A stretch of DNA of 64,000 nt from Halomonas socia (GCF_010977575.1 NZ_CP048812.1:2480001-2544000), one strand, 5' to 3'; positions 45,456 through 54,218 are shown, counted from the first letter of the stretch. The notes: generated by a model not told the origin, from the sequence alone. Made by a program: numbers and translations.

Positions 45456-46922
45456 ATGAACAAGATCACAAGCATTTCTGATGTGCGCCGCCACTTTCAT
45501 AACAACAAGACGCCGATCTACTTCATCTCGGCGACCAACTTCAATCTGCTGGGGATCGGCGACTGGGTGGGCAACTTTCGCCATATCAACTACATCGACT
45601 GCTTCGACGGGCGCCAGAAGAACGTCTTCGTGCCCAAGGAGAAGTTCCCCCGCGACTTCGAGAGCATCGAGGACATCAACAACTACCTGCTCGAGCACAA
45701 GGAGGTCATCGACTTCCTCAAGTCGCGCGGCGGTGAAGGCACCGCGACCTTCCTGATGTTCGACGAGCATACCGAGGAGGTGTGCCAGCAGCTCGGCCTC
45801 AAGGTGGCCTTTCCGCCGGCGGCGCTGCGCTCGCGCATGGACAACAAGATCGAGACGGTGCGCATCGGCAACAAGGTCGGCGTGCCCAGCGTGCCCAACG
45901 TGCTGGCCAAGGTCGACAGCTACGCCCACCTGCAGGAAGTCAGCGCCGAACTGGACACCCAGGACCTGGTGATCCAGTCCGCCTACGGCGACTCCGGGCA
46001 CACCACCTTCTTCGTCTCCAACGAGGACGAGTACTACAAGTATGCCGAGGAGATCGAGGCCGAGCCCGAGGTCAAGGTCATGAAGCGCATCAACTGCCGC
46101 GGCTCGGCCATCGAGGCCTGTACCACCCGCTGCGGCACCGTGGTGGGGCCGCTGATGACCGAGCTGGTGGGCTTCAAGACCCTGACCCCCTACAAGGGCG
46201 GCTGGTGCGGCAACGAGATGTTCGCCGGCGCCTTCAGCCAGGAGGTGCGTGACAAGGCCCGCGAGTACACCTTCAAGTTTGGCGAGGCGCTGCGCGACGA
46301 GGGCTATCGCGGCTACTTCGAGCTCGACTTCCTGATCGACATGGACACCGAGGAGGTCTATCTCGGTGAACTCAACCCGCGGGTCACCGGGGCCAGCTCG
46401 CTGACCAACGTGGCCGCCTTCGCCCACTCCGACGTGCCGTTGTTCCTGTTCCACCTGCTGGAGTTCTCGGATGTCGACTTCGACATCGACATCGCCGAGA
46501 TCAACGAGCGCTGGGCGCATCCCGACAGCATCGACAGCTGGAGCCAACTGGTCATCAAGCACACCGACGAGAGCATCGACCTGCTGACCCAGGCGCCGCA
46601 GTCCGGGGTATGGAAGATGGCCGCCGACGGTAGCATCGACTACGACCACTACAGCTATCACCCCCACGCCGCGGAGAGCGAGCAGGAGGCCTTCTTCGTA
46701 CGCATCAGTGGCATCGGCGATTTCCGCTACGAGGGCGCCGACCTGGGCATCCTGATTACCCGCGGCCGGCTGATGGACGATGACTTCCAGCTCAATGCAC
46801 GCGCCAAGGCCTGGATCGAGGGGATCCGCGGCCAGTTCGCCGGCCAGGCGCTGCAGGACCCGGTGGTCGAGGAAGTCGCGGTCAGTCACGCCATTGGCGG
46901 TGGCAATTTCAAGATTCTGTAG
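45456..46922 (+). CDS. ATP-grasp ligase, biotin carboxylase-like, unknown substrate
   Basis: A protein of 488 residues, usually called biotin carboxylase-like. An N-terminal domain (PIYFISATNFNLLGIGDWVGNF) is followed by the ATP-grasp core: LVIQSAYGDSGHTTFFVS (glycine-rich ATP loop) and YFELDFLIDMDTEEVYLGELNPRVTGAS with the metal ligands Glu305 and Asn307. No biotin-carrier or transferase domain is present, so true biotin carboxylation is unlikely. A carboxylate-amine ligase that joins an amino acid or diamine is more probable. AGGAG lies before the ATG at 45456. An in-frame ATG at 45318 with GGGAGAG would add 46 non-descript residues and cannot be excluded. The C45 gene follows after 5 bases. 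Confidence 0.82.
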   Translation: MNKITSISDVRRHFHNNKTPIYFISATNFNLLGIGDWVGNFRHINYIDCFDGRQKNVFVPKEKFPRDFESIEDINNYLLEHKEVIDFLKSRGGEGTATFLMFDEHTEEVCQQLGLKVAFPPAALRSRMDNKIETVRIGNKVGVPSVPNVLAKVDSYAHLQEVSAELDTQDLVIQSAYGDSGHTTFFVSNEDEYYKYAEEIEAEPEVKVMKRINCRGSAIEACTTRCGTVVGPLMTELVGFKTLTPYKGGWCGNEMFAGAFSQEVRDKAREYTFKFGEALRDEGYRGYFELDFLIDMDTEEVYLGELNPRVTGASSLTNVAAFAHSDVPLFLFHLLEFSDVDFDIDIAEINERWAHPDSIDSWSQLVIKHTDESIDLLTQAPQSGVWKMAADGSIDYDHYSYHPHAAESEQEAFFVRISGIGDFRYEGADLGILITRGRLMDDDFQLNARAKAWIEGIRGQFAGQALQDPVVEEVAVSHAIGGGNFKIL

Positions 46923-46927
46923 GTGCC

Positions 46928-47956
46928 ATGAACAAGCAGCTCGAGTTTCGTAGCGTCGTGGAAGCGCAGCCCGGCGCCAAGTGGCAGGCACTGTTCGAGC
47001 ACCACTGGCCGGCCTATGAGCGCTGGTACCTGTCGGAGACGGAGCGCGAGCGCCCCGGCTATCTGGCCTGCTACAACGCGCTCAGCCGGCACATGCCGGA
47101 ACTGCTGCCGACCTACGAGCGGCTCTGCGCGTTGGCCGGCGGTGGCGACCTGGCCTCGCGCATGCTCAGCCTGTATCGGCCGCCGGCCTATATCACCGGC
47201 TGCTCCCAGGCGGTGCTGTCCAACGCCCATGCCAACCTGCTGGTGCGCAACTACGACTACCCGCCGGAGCTGTGCGAGGGCACCATCCTCTCGACCTGTT
47301 GGAACGGCCGTCGGGTGATCGCCATGAGCGATTGCCTGTGGGGCGTGCTCGACGGCATCAACGAGCAGGGCCTGACGGTGTCGCTGGCCTTCGGTGGGCG
47401 CACCATGGTCGGCACCGGCTTCGGTGCACCGATCATCCTGCGCTATATCCTCGAGTTCTGCGACACCACCCCCGAAGCGGTGGAGGTGCTGGCCCGGGTG
47501 CCGACCCACATGGCCTACAACATCACCGTCAGCGATGCCCGCGGCCGTTACGTCACGGCGATGATCTCGCCGGACCGCCCGGCCTCGATTCGCCGTGTGC
47601 CGGTGGCCACCAACCATCAGAAGAAGATCGAGTGGTACGCCCATGCGCTGGCCTCGGAGACGCTGATCCGCGAGCGCCAGCTGTCGATTCTGGTCGCCGA
47701 CGAAGCCACCACCGAGCAGCGCCTGGTGTCGGCGTTCTTCGCCCCGCCGCTGTTTCGCCGCGACTATCGGCGCGGCCTGGGCACCATCTATACCGCGGTC
47801 TATCACCCGGCGGAGGGGCGGGCCAGCTTCTTCTGGCCCGGGGCGACACTCTCGATGTCGTTCGCCGACTCGCGGGAGCAGCAGCTGACGATCCACTACG
47901 GCAGTCGCGCGGCGAGCGCGGCCGAGGGCAACAGGACGGGGTACCATCATGAGTGA
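46928..47956 (+). CDS. C45 peptidase/acyltransferase family Ntn hydrolase
   Basis: A protein of 342 residues related to acyl-CoA:6-aminopenicillanate acyltransferase. In that family an inactive precursor cuts itself before a cysteine that becomes the N-terminal nucleophile. Here the site is Gly91-Cys92 in PAYITGCSQAVLS. Further marks are NAHANLLVRNYDYPPE, GVLDGINEQGLTVSLAFGGR and MAYNITVSDARGRYVTA. Members transfer or remove acyl groups on amines. The gene follows the ligase by 5 bases and overlaps the decarboxylase start by 8 bases, so all three are translated together. Its substrate is unknown; an acylated amine made by its neighbours is a reasonable guess. Confidence 0.82.
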   Translation: MNKQLEFRSVVEAQPGAKWQALFEHHWPAYERWYLSETERERPGYLACYNALSRHMPELLPTYERLCALAGGGDLASRMLSLYRPPAYITGCSQAVLSNAHANLLVRNYDYPPELCEGTILSTCWNGRRVIAMSDCLWGVLDGINEQGLTVSLAFGGRTMVGTGFGAPIILRYILEFCDTTPEAVEVLARVPTHMAYNITVSDARGRYVTAMISPDRPASIRRVPVATNHQKKIEWYAHALASETLIRERQLSILVADEATTEQRLVSAFFAPPLFRRDYRRGLGTIYTAVYHPAEGRASFFWPGATLSMSFADSREQQLTIHYGSRAASAAEGNRTGYHHE

Positions 47957-50732
47957 GATGACCGAGTCGGATACGCCGTATACGGCGCTGGGCTTCTACC
48001 ACAAGATATCGCAGCTGCGCGCCGACACCTGGAATGCCCTCAAGCGCGACCTGGGTAAGCTGGTGCGTCTGCGCGACGACGGCCAGGCACGCAATCTTGT
48101 CAAGGCGATCGACGTCAAGCTGACCCGCCTGGAGATCATCGAGGACTACCACGCCTTTCCGTCCAAGGAGGATTTTCGCCACCTCTGGTCGCTGTTCGAC
48201 CGCGAGGAGTACTCGCTGCTGGAGAAGGTGGTCAAGCGCCTGGTGCGGGCGCTGATCAGCGAGTCCTATCGCCGCCGCCACGTCGATCTCAGCGAGACCG
48301 ACGCCGATGCCGAGGACCTCGAGGCGCTGGATGCGCTGGCTCAGCTGCGCCGCGGGCATCCGGCCTCCAACAGCTCGTCGCAGCCCTACTTCGAGCTGCT
48401 GATCGTCGATGCCATGTCGCAGCAGGAAGAGGAGGTGGTGCGCGAGGCGTTCCACAACCTGCGCCGTCCCGAGGACCGCTTCGTCTACGATGTGGTCACT
48501 GTGCGCAGCTTCGAGGACGCGCTGATCGCGATCCTGGTCAATCCCAATATCCAGGCCTGCCTGATCCGCTACGAGTTCCCCTACAAGTCGAAGTACAACC
48601 TCAGTGCGCTGCGCAACTACCTGGAGGGGCTCTCGGAGATCGAGCTGGAGAGCAAGTCCGAGGCCGAGCGCAGCATCCTGCTGAGCTCGATGATTCGCGA
48701 GATCCGCCCGGAGATCGACCAGTTCCTGGTCACCAGCGGCGACGTCGAGGCGACCGCCAGCCAGGACATCCGCCACTTCAACCGGATCTTCTACCGCGAG
48801 ACCGACTACATCGAGCAGCACCATACCATCCTGCGCGCCATCGACGATCGCTACCGCACGCCGTTCTTCGATGCCTTGCGCGAGTACAGCAAGAAGCCCA
48901 CCGGGGTCTTCCACGCCATGCCCATCTCGCGCGGCAAATCGGTGACCCGCTCGCACTGGGCGGGGCATATGATCGACTTCTACGGCATCAATATCTTCCT
49001 TGCCGAGACCTCGGCGACCTCCGGCGGGCTGGACTCGCTGCTGCAGCCCTACGGGCCGATCAAGAAGGCCCAGGAGTATGCCGCCCGCGCCTTCGGCGCC
49101 CGCCAGAGCTTCTTCGTCACCAACGGCACCTCCACCGCCAACAAGATCGTGGTCCAGGCGCTGGTCAAGCCGCGCGATATCGTGCTGATCGACCGCGACT
49201 GTCACAAGTCGCACCACTACGGCATGGTGCTGGCCGGCGCTCACGTCGCCTACCTCGACTCCTACCCGCTCAACGACTACTCGATGTATGGCGCGGTGCC
49301 GCTCAAGGAGATCAAGAAGACGCTGCTGGCGCTCAAGCGCTCGGGCCAGCTGCACAAGGTCAAGATGCTGCTGCTCACCAACTGCACCTTCGATGGCGTG
49401 GTCTACAACGTGCGGCGGGTAATGGAGGAGTGCCTGGCGATCAAGCCCGACCTGGTGTTCCTGTGGGACGAGGCGTGGTTCGCCTTCGCCACCTTCAATC
49501 CCACCTACCGGCCGCGTACCGCGATGCACGCCGCCCGCACTCTGCTCGACCGCTACCGCAGCGACGCCTATCGCGAGGAGTACGCCGCCTGGAAGGCCGA
49601 GTTCGACCAGTGCGATCAGGAAGACGACGCCACCTGGCTGGAACAGCGGCTGCTGCCCGACCCGGACCTGGTGCGAGTGCGTGCCTATGCCACCCACTCG
49701 ACCCACAAGACCCTGACCTCGCTGCGCCAGGGCTCGATGATCCACGTGCATGACCAGGACTTCCGCCACAAGGTCGAAGGGCCCTTCCATGAGGCCTATA
49801 TGACCCACACCTCGACCTCGCCTAACTACCAGATCGTGGCCTCGCTGGACGTCGGGCGCATGCAGGCCGAGATGGAGGGCTTCGAGCTGGTGCATGCCCA
49901 GGTCGAGACGGCGCTGTCGCTGCGCGAGCAGCTGTATACCAACCCGCTGCTGCTGAAGTACTTCCGGGTACTGAAGAATAGCGACATGATCCCGCTGGAG
50001 TATCGCCAGTCCGGGGTCGACACCTTCTACGACCCCAGTACCGGCTGGAACAAGATGGAGGAGGCCTGGGCCCACGACGAGTTCGTCGTCGACCCCAGCC
50101 GCATCACCATGGCGATCGGCCAGACCGGGATCGACGGCGATGCGTTCAAGAACGAGTACCTGATGAACAAGTTCGGTATCCAGATCAACAAGACGTCGCG
50201 CAATACCGTGCTGTTCATGACCAATATCGGTACCACCCGCGGCTCCATCGCCTACCTGCTCGACGTGCTGATCAAGCTGGCCAAGTCCTTCGACCGACGC
50301 TGGGAGGACAGCAGCCGGCCCGAGCGCAAGATCATCGAGCACCAGATCAGGTCACTGACCCAGGACCTGCCGCCGCTGCCCGACTTCAGCCGTTTCCACG
50401 ACGCCTTCCGGCCGCTGACCGCGAGCCCCGAGGGGGATATCCGGCGCGCCTACTTCCTCAGCTACGACGAGGAGAACACCGAGTACCTGCGCTTCGACAA
50501 CGGTGCGCTGCAGGCCGAGATGCAGGCCGGCCGCGATGTGGTCTCGGCGAGCTTCGTGATTCCCTATCCGCCGGGCTTTCCGGTACTGGTGCCGGGACAG
50601 GTGATCAGCGCCGAGATCCTGCGCTTCCTGCAGGCACTCGACGTCAAGGAGATCCACGGCTATCGCCCCGAGCTCGGCCTGATCGTGTTCACCGAGGCAG
50701 CGCTGGCGGATACCGAGCAGGGCGGCGACTGA
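47949..50732 (+). CDS. PLP-dependent Orn/Lys/Arg decarboxylase family, 927 residues
   Basis: A large fold-type I decarboxylase. The major domain starts about residue 320 (FYGINIFLAETSATSGGLDSLLQPYGPIKKAQEYAARAFGA). The PLP lysine is Lys587 in ATHSTHKTLTSLRQGSMIHV, and the cofactor aspartate is in LVFLWDEAWFAF. The C-terminal domain includes ASFVIPYPPGFPVLVPGQVI. Residues 120-260 resemble the flavodoxin-like wing of this family, and an extra 120 or so residues precede it. The family's known inducible enzymes have about 715-755 residues, so this is a long form. It makes a diamine from a basic amino acid. Its place next to diaminobutyrate genes makes diaminobutyrate, ornithine or lysine candidate substrates. 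This is inference. The ATG lies inside the C45 gene end. Confidence 0.88.
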   Translation: MSEMTESDTPYTALGFYHKISQLRADTWNALKRDLGKLVRLRDDGQARNLVKAIDVKLTRLEIIEDYHAFPSKEDFRHLWSLFDREEYSLLEKVVKRLVRALISESYRRRHVDLSETDADAEDLEALDALAQLRRGHPASNSSSQPYFELLIVDAMSQQEEEVVREAFHNLRRPEDRFVYDVVTVRSFEDALIAILVNPNIQACLIRYEFPYKSKYNLSALRNYLEGLSEIELESKSEAERSILLSSMIREIRPEIDQFLVTSGDVEATASQDIRHFNRIFYRETDYIEQHHTILRAIDDRYRTPFFDALREYSKKPTGVFHAMPISRGKSVTRSHWAGHMIDFYGINIFLAETSATSGGLDSLLQPYGPIKKAQEYAARAFGARQSFFVTNGTSTANKIVVQALVKPRDIVLIDRDCHKSHHYGMVLAGAHVAYLDSYPLNDYSMYGAVPLKEIKKTLLALKRSGQLHKVKMLLLTNCTFDGVVYNVRRVMEECLAIKPDLVFLWDEAWFAFATFNPTYRPRTAMHAARTLLDRYRSDAYREEYAAWKAEFDQCDQEDDATWLEQRLLPDPDLVRVRAYATHSTHKTLTSLRQGSMIHVHDQDFRHKVEGPFHEAYMTHTSTSPNYQIVASLDVGRMQAEMEGFELVHAQVETALSLREQLYTNPLLLKYFRVLKNSDMIPLEYRQSGVDTFYDPSTGWNKMEEAWAHDEFVVDPSRITMAIGQTGIDGDAFKNEYLMNKFGIQINKTSRNTVLFMTNIGTTRGSIAYLLDVLIKLAKSFDRRWEDSSRPERKIIEHQIRSLTQDLPPLPDFSRFHDAFRPLTASPEGDIRRAYFLSYDEENTEYLRFDNGALQAEMQAGRDVVSASFVIPYPPGFPVLVPGQVISAEILRFLQALDVKEIHGYRPELGLIVFTEAALADTEQGGD

Positions 50733-50782
50733 CAGAAAATTCTGCTTCTCCCTGCGCCGAGACAAAAAAAACCGCATCCCCC

Positions 50783-50812
50783 GCGGCGGCGAACGAAAAG
50801 TCTCGCCGCCGC
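50783..50812. terminator. Inverted repeat after the decarboxylase gene
   Basis: GCGGCGGCGA and TCGCCGCCGC form a perfect 10-bp stem with a 10-base loop, 50 bases after the decarboxylase stop. There is no T run on the plus strand; an A run lies before the stem at 50764-50771. It may end the cassette transcript before doeC. Confidence 0.45.
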
Positions 50813-50922
50813 CTGGGCGTTACCCTGTAGGCATGCAGCGAGCGGCACCAGCCGCTCGCGCCACGTTTTGCCAATGCCGGGCGCGCCACCAGGCCGCCCC
50901 GGTGTATCAGGGGAGGTGTCCA

Positions 50923-52404
50923 ATGACCCAGTCCATCAAGCTCGAAGATCCGCGCCTGTTCCGTCAGCACGCCTACATCGACGGCAAGTGGACCTACGGC
51001 GACGGTGGCCGCGACGAGGCGGTGACCGACCCCGCCACCGGCGAGGTACTGGGGCATATCCCGCTGCTCGAGGCCGATCAGATCCACGCGGCGGTAGATG
51101 CCGCCGAGGCCGCCTTCGTACACTGGCGGGCGCTGCGTGCCGACGAGCGCTGCGAGCGCCTGCTGGCCTGGTACGATCTACTGCAGGCCCATCGCGAGGA
51201 CCTGGCCACCATCATGACCCTCGAACAGGGCAAACCGCTGCCCGACGCGCGTGGCGAGGTGGAGTACGGTGCCAGCTTCGTGCGCTGGTTCGCCGAGGAG
51301 GGCAAGCGCACCTTCGGTGAGACCATCCCCAGCCATATTCCCAACGCCGCGCTGGGCACCCTCAAGGAGCCGGTGGGCATCGCCGCGCTGATCACGCCGT
51401 GGAACTTCCCGCTGGCGATGATCACCCGCAAGGCCGCGGCGGCGCTGGCCGCCGGCTGCACGGTAATCGTCAAGCCGGCCAACGAGACGCCGTTCTCGGC
51501 GCTGGCGCTGGCCGAACTGGCCGAGCGCGCCGGGATTCCTGCCGGGGTCTTCAACGTGGTGCTTGGCGACCCGCCCGAGGTGTCGCGCATCCTGTGCGCC
51601 GAGGAGCGGGTCAAGGCGCTGTCGTTTACCGGCTCGACGCGGGTCGGCCGGCTGCTACTCGAGCAGAGCGCCGGGACCGTCAAGCGGGTATCCCTGGAGC
51701 TGGGCGGCAATGCGCCCTTTATCGTCGGCCCCGACATGGACCCCAAGGAGGCGGCCTTCGCCGCGGTGGCGGCCAAGTTCCAGACCGCCGGCCAGGATTG
51801 CCTGGCGGCCAACCGTATCCTGGTCCACGAGTCGATCCACGGCGAGTTCGTCGCCCACTTCGCCGAGCGCATGGCCGCGCTGACCGTGGGCAACGGCCTG
51901 GAGAGCGAGGTCGACCTCGGCCCGCTGATTCACCGCCAGGCGGTGGACAAGGCGGCGAGTATCGTCGACGACGCGATCTCCCGCGGTGCGACCCTGGTGG
52001 CCGGCGACCAGAATCAGGCTCCAGGCCCCAACTTCTTCATGCCGGTGCTGCTCACCGGGGTCACGCCGCAGATGCAGGTGTGGCGCGAGGAGAACTTCGC
52101 GCCGGTGGCGGGAATCACCGCCTATGCCGACGACGATCAGGTCATCGAGATGGCCAACGACACCGAGTACGGCCTGGCAGCCTACGTCTATACCCACGAT
52201 ATCCGGCGCATCTGGAAGCTGCTGCGCGCCCTGGAGTTCGGCATGGTCAGTGTCAACTCGGTGAAGATGACCGGCCCGCCGGTGCCGTTCGGCGGCGTCA
52301 AGCAGTCGGGCCTGGGGCGCGAGGGCGGTATCACCGGTATCGACGAGTATCTGGAAACCAAGTATTACTGCCTGGGTGCCTTGGGTTCGGTGTCGGGGAG
52401 CTAA
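50923..52404 (+). CDS. doeC: Aspartate-semialdehyde dehydrogenase of ectoine degradation
   Basis: An aldehyde dehydrogenase of 493 residues, the length of DoeC in Halomonas elongata. It oxidises L-aspartate semialdehyde, made by DoeD, to aspartate with NAD(P). It resembles the succinate-semialdehyde dehydrogenase group. Catalytic residues are Glu259 in VSLELGGNAPF and Cys293 in AGQDCLAANRI; the oxyanion loop is ALITPWNFPLAMI and the cofactor loop SFTGSTRVG. GGGGAGG lies 7 bases before the ATG. It stands apart from doeABX, across the four-gene cassette, but the order doeC-doeD is kept. Confidence 0.92.
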   Translation: MTQSIKLEDPRLFRQHAYIDGKWTYGDGGRDEAVTDPATGEVLGHIPLLEADQIHAAVDAAEAAFVHWRALRADERCERLLAWYDLLQAHREDLATIMTLEQGKPLPDARGEVEYGASFVRWFAEEGKRTFGETIPSHIPNAALGTLKEPVGIAALITPWNFPLAMITRKAAAALAAGCTVIVKPANETPFSALALAELAERAGIPAGVFNVVLGDPPEVSRILCAEERVKALSFTGSTRVGRLLLEQSAGTVKRVSLELGGNAPFIVGPDMDPKEAAFAAVAAKFQTAGQDCLAANRILVHESIHGEFVAHFAERMAALTVGNGLESEVDLGPLIHRQAVDKAASIVDDAISRGATLVAGDQNQAPGPNFFMPVLLTGVTPQMQVWREENFAPVAGITAYADDDQVIEMANDTEYGLAAYVYTHDIRRIWKLLRALEFGMVSVNSVKMTGPPVPFGGVKQSGLGREGGITGIDEYLETKYYCLGALGSVSGS

Positions 52405-52436
52405 CGACGCTAGGAGACTGCCAGCGTATCCCCTCT

Positions 52437-52590
52437 CGCGATGCCCAAGAACGAAACCCTGACGCTGCGCTTGCGGACTGCGCGTCGGACCGGAACAAGG
52501 TCCCTCTTGCCGGTCCTCGATCGACATCCATGTCGATCGCCGCGGTCCGCGGCGCTTGCGCCAGCGTCCTTGGGTATATATCGCTCGATG
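52437..52590. repeat. Compound palindromic region between doeC and doeD
   Basis: A run of nested inverted repeats in the 269-base gap between doeC and doeD. The outer arms are GCGATGCCCAAGAACG at 52438 on and the mirrored CGTCCTTGGGTATATATCGC ending near 52584. Inside lie GGACCGG (52487-52493) with CCGGTCC (52510-52516), and a perfect CGATCGACAT-CC-ATGTCGATCG (52518-52539). No credible gene is seen. It may be a palindromic repeat element or an RNA structure between the two cistrons. Confidence 0.55.
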
Positions 52591-52673
52591 GCACACCCTG
52601 GCAGCTGGCTTCAGGCATTAGCAACACACATGTATACCCGCATGGGCGGGGATCAAAAAAAGAGAGAAGCGAG

Positions 52674-54077
52674 ATGAGCCTGCACAAGGAATTGATCGAC
52701 CGCGACCGTAAGGTCACTTTCCATGCCTCCACCCACCTGCGCGACTTCGCCCACGGCGACGCGCCGGGCCGAGTGATCAGCGGCGGCAAGGGCATCCATA
52801 TCGTCGACAAGGATGGCCGCGAGTTCATCGACGGCTTCGCCGGGCTCTACTGCGTCAATATCGGCTACGGGCGCACCGAGGTGGCCGAGGCGATCTACCG
52901 CCAGGCGCTGGAGCTCTCCTACTACCACACCTACGTAGGGCACTCCAACGAGCCGCAGATCCAGCTCTCCGAGAAGATTCTCGAGCTGGCCGGGCCCGGC
53001 ATGTCCAAGGTCTACTACGGTATGTCCGGCTCGGATGCCAACGAGACCCAGCTCAAGATCGTGCGCTACTACAATAACGTGCTGGGGCGCCCGGCGAAGA
53101 AGAAGGTGATCTCGCGGATGCGCGGCTACCACGGCTCGGGCATCGCCTCCGGTTCGCTGACCGGGCTCAAGGCGTTCCACGACCACTTCGACCTGCCCAT
53201 CGAGACCATTCGCCACACCGAGGCACCGTTCTACTACCAGCGCAGTGCCGAACAGGCGAGCATGAGCGAGCGCGAGTTCTCGCACTACTGTGCGATCAAG
53301 CTCGAGGAGATGATCCTCGCTGAAGGCCCGGAGACCGTGGCCGCCTTTATCGGCGAGCCGGTACTCGGCACCGGCGGTATCGTGCCGCCGCCGGAGGGCT
53401 ACTGGGACGCTATCCAGGCGGTGCTGGCCAAGTACGACGTGCTGCTGATCGCCGACGAGGTGGTGTGCGGCTTCGGGCGCATCGGTACCGACTTCGGCAG
53501 CCACTTCTATGGCATCAAGCCCGACCTGATCACCGTCGCCAAGGGCCTGACCAGCGCCTACCAGCCGCTCTCCGGGGTGATCGTCGGCGATCGCGTATGG
53601 CAGGTGCTGGAGCAGGGCACCGGCGAGTTTGGCCCCATCGGCCACGGCTGGACCTACTCCGGCCACGCCCTGGGTTGCGCCGCCGGCCTGGCCAATCTCG
53701 AGATCATCGAGCGCGAGGGCCTGACCCAGAACGCCGCCGAGACCGGCGCCTACCTGCAGCAGGCCATGGCCAAGGCGTTCGGCGATCACCCCATCGTTGG
53801 CAACGTGCGCGGCGTGGGCATGCTGGCGGCGCTGGAGTTCTCGCCGGATCCGGCCAAGCGCACCCAGTTCGACCCCGGTCTCAAGGTCGGCCCGCGCATC
53901 GCTGCGGCGGCCATGGACGAGAACCTGATCGCCCGCGCCATGCCGCAGGGCGATATTCTCGGCTTCGCACCGCCGTTGACCACCACCCACGCCGAGGTCG
54001 ACGAGATCGTCGCCCGTACCCAGCGCGCCGTGGATCGTGTGCTCGACGACCTGGCCAATAACGAGGATCTCAAGTAA
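52674..54077 (+). CDS. doeD: L-2,4-diaminobutyrate transaminase of ectoine degradation
   Basis: A class III PLP aminotransferase of 467 residues that turns L-2,4-diaminobutyrate into L-aspartate semialdehyde. The cofactor lysine is Lys290 in DLITVAKGLTSAYQPLSG, and the aspartate is in LLIADEVVCGFGRIG. GMSGSDANETQLKIVRYYNN and the GYHGSGIASGSLTG loop hold the phosphate group. The start MSLHKELIDRDR agrees with DoeD. GAGAGAAGC lies before the ATG. A strong hairpin follows the stop. Together with DoeC it completes ectoine breakdown to aspartate. Confidence 0.93.
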   Translation: MSLHKELIDRDRKVTFHASTHLRDFAHGDAPGRVISGGKGIHIVDKDGREFIDGFAGLYCVNIGYGRTEVAEAIYRQALELSYYHTYVGHSNEPQIQLSEKILELAGPGMSKVYYGMSGSDANETQLKIVRYYNNVLGRPAKKKVISRMRGYHGSGIASGSLTGLKAFHDHFDLPIETIRHTEAPFYYQRSAEQASMSEREFSHYCAIKLEEMILAEGPETVAAFIGEPVLGTGGIVPPPEGYWDAIQAVLAKYDVLLIADEVVCGFGRIGTDFGSHFYGIKPDLITVAKGLTSAYQPLSGVIVGDRVWQVLEQGTGEFGPIGHGWTYSGHALGCAAGLANLEIIEREGLTQNAAETGAYLQQAMAKAFGDHPIVGNVRGVGMLAALEFSPDPAKRTQFDPGLKVGPRIAAAAMDENLIARAMPQGDILGFAPPLTTTHAEVDEIVARTQRAVDRVLDDLANNEDLK

Positions 54078-54095
54078 GTCACGGCAGGTTTGCTT

Positions 54096-54134
54096 GCGCC
54101 CCCGCTTCTCACCAGGAGCGGGGCGCTGCGTTTT
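54096..54134 (+). terminator. Terminator of the ectoine degradation genes
   Basis: GCGCCCCCGCT and AGCGGGGCGC form a stem of 10 bp with one bulged C and a 10-base loop, followed by a short T run (GCGTTTTG). It lies 18 bases after the doeD stop. Confidence 0.7.
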
Positions 54135-54218
54135 GTGCGTTCGTGAGTTGAGGGCGCGGTGCCGCTGAGCCAAGCTGACAGCATGACCTCACCGACCGCT
54201 TGAGAGGAGATGCACGGC

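Noticed and set aside
44865..46991. A 708-residue minus-strand open frame opposite the nitrilase and ATP-grasp genes.
   Set aside because: Antisense shadow of third-position GC bias; no domain and no ribosome site.
47553..50342. A 929-residue open frame on the minus strand opposite the decarboxylase and C45 genes.
   Set aside because: It mirrors a GC-rich coding gene, has low-complexity composition and no recognisable domain. The plus-strand genes have clear catalytic motifs.
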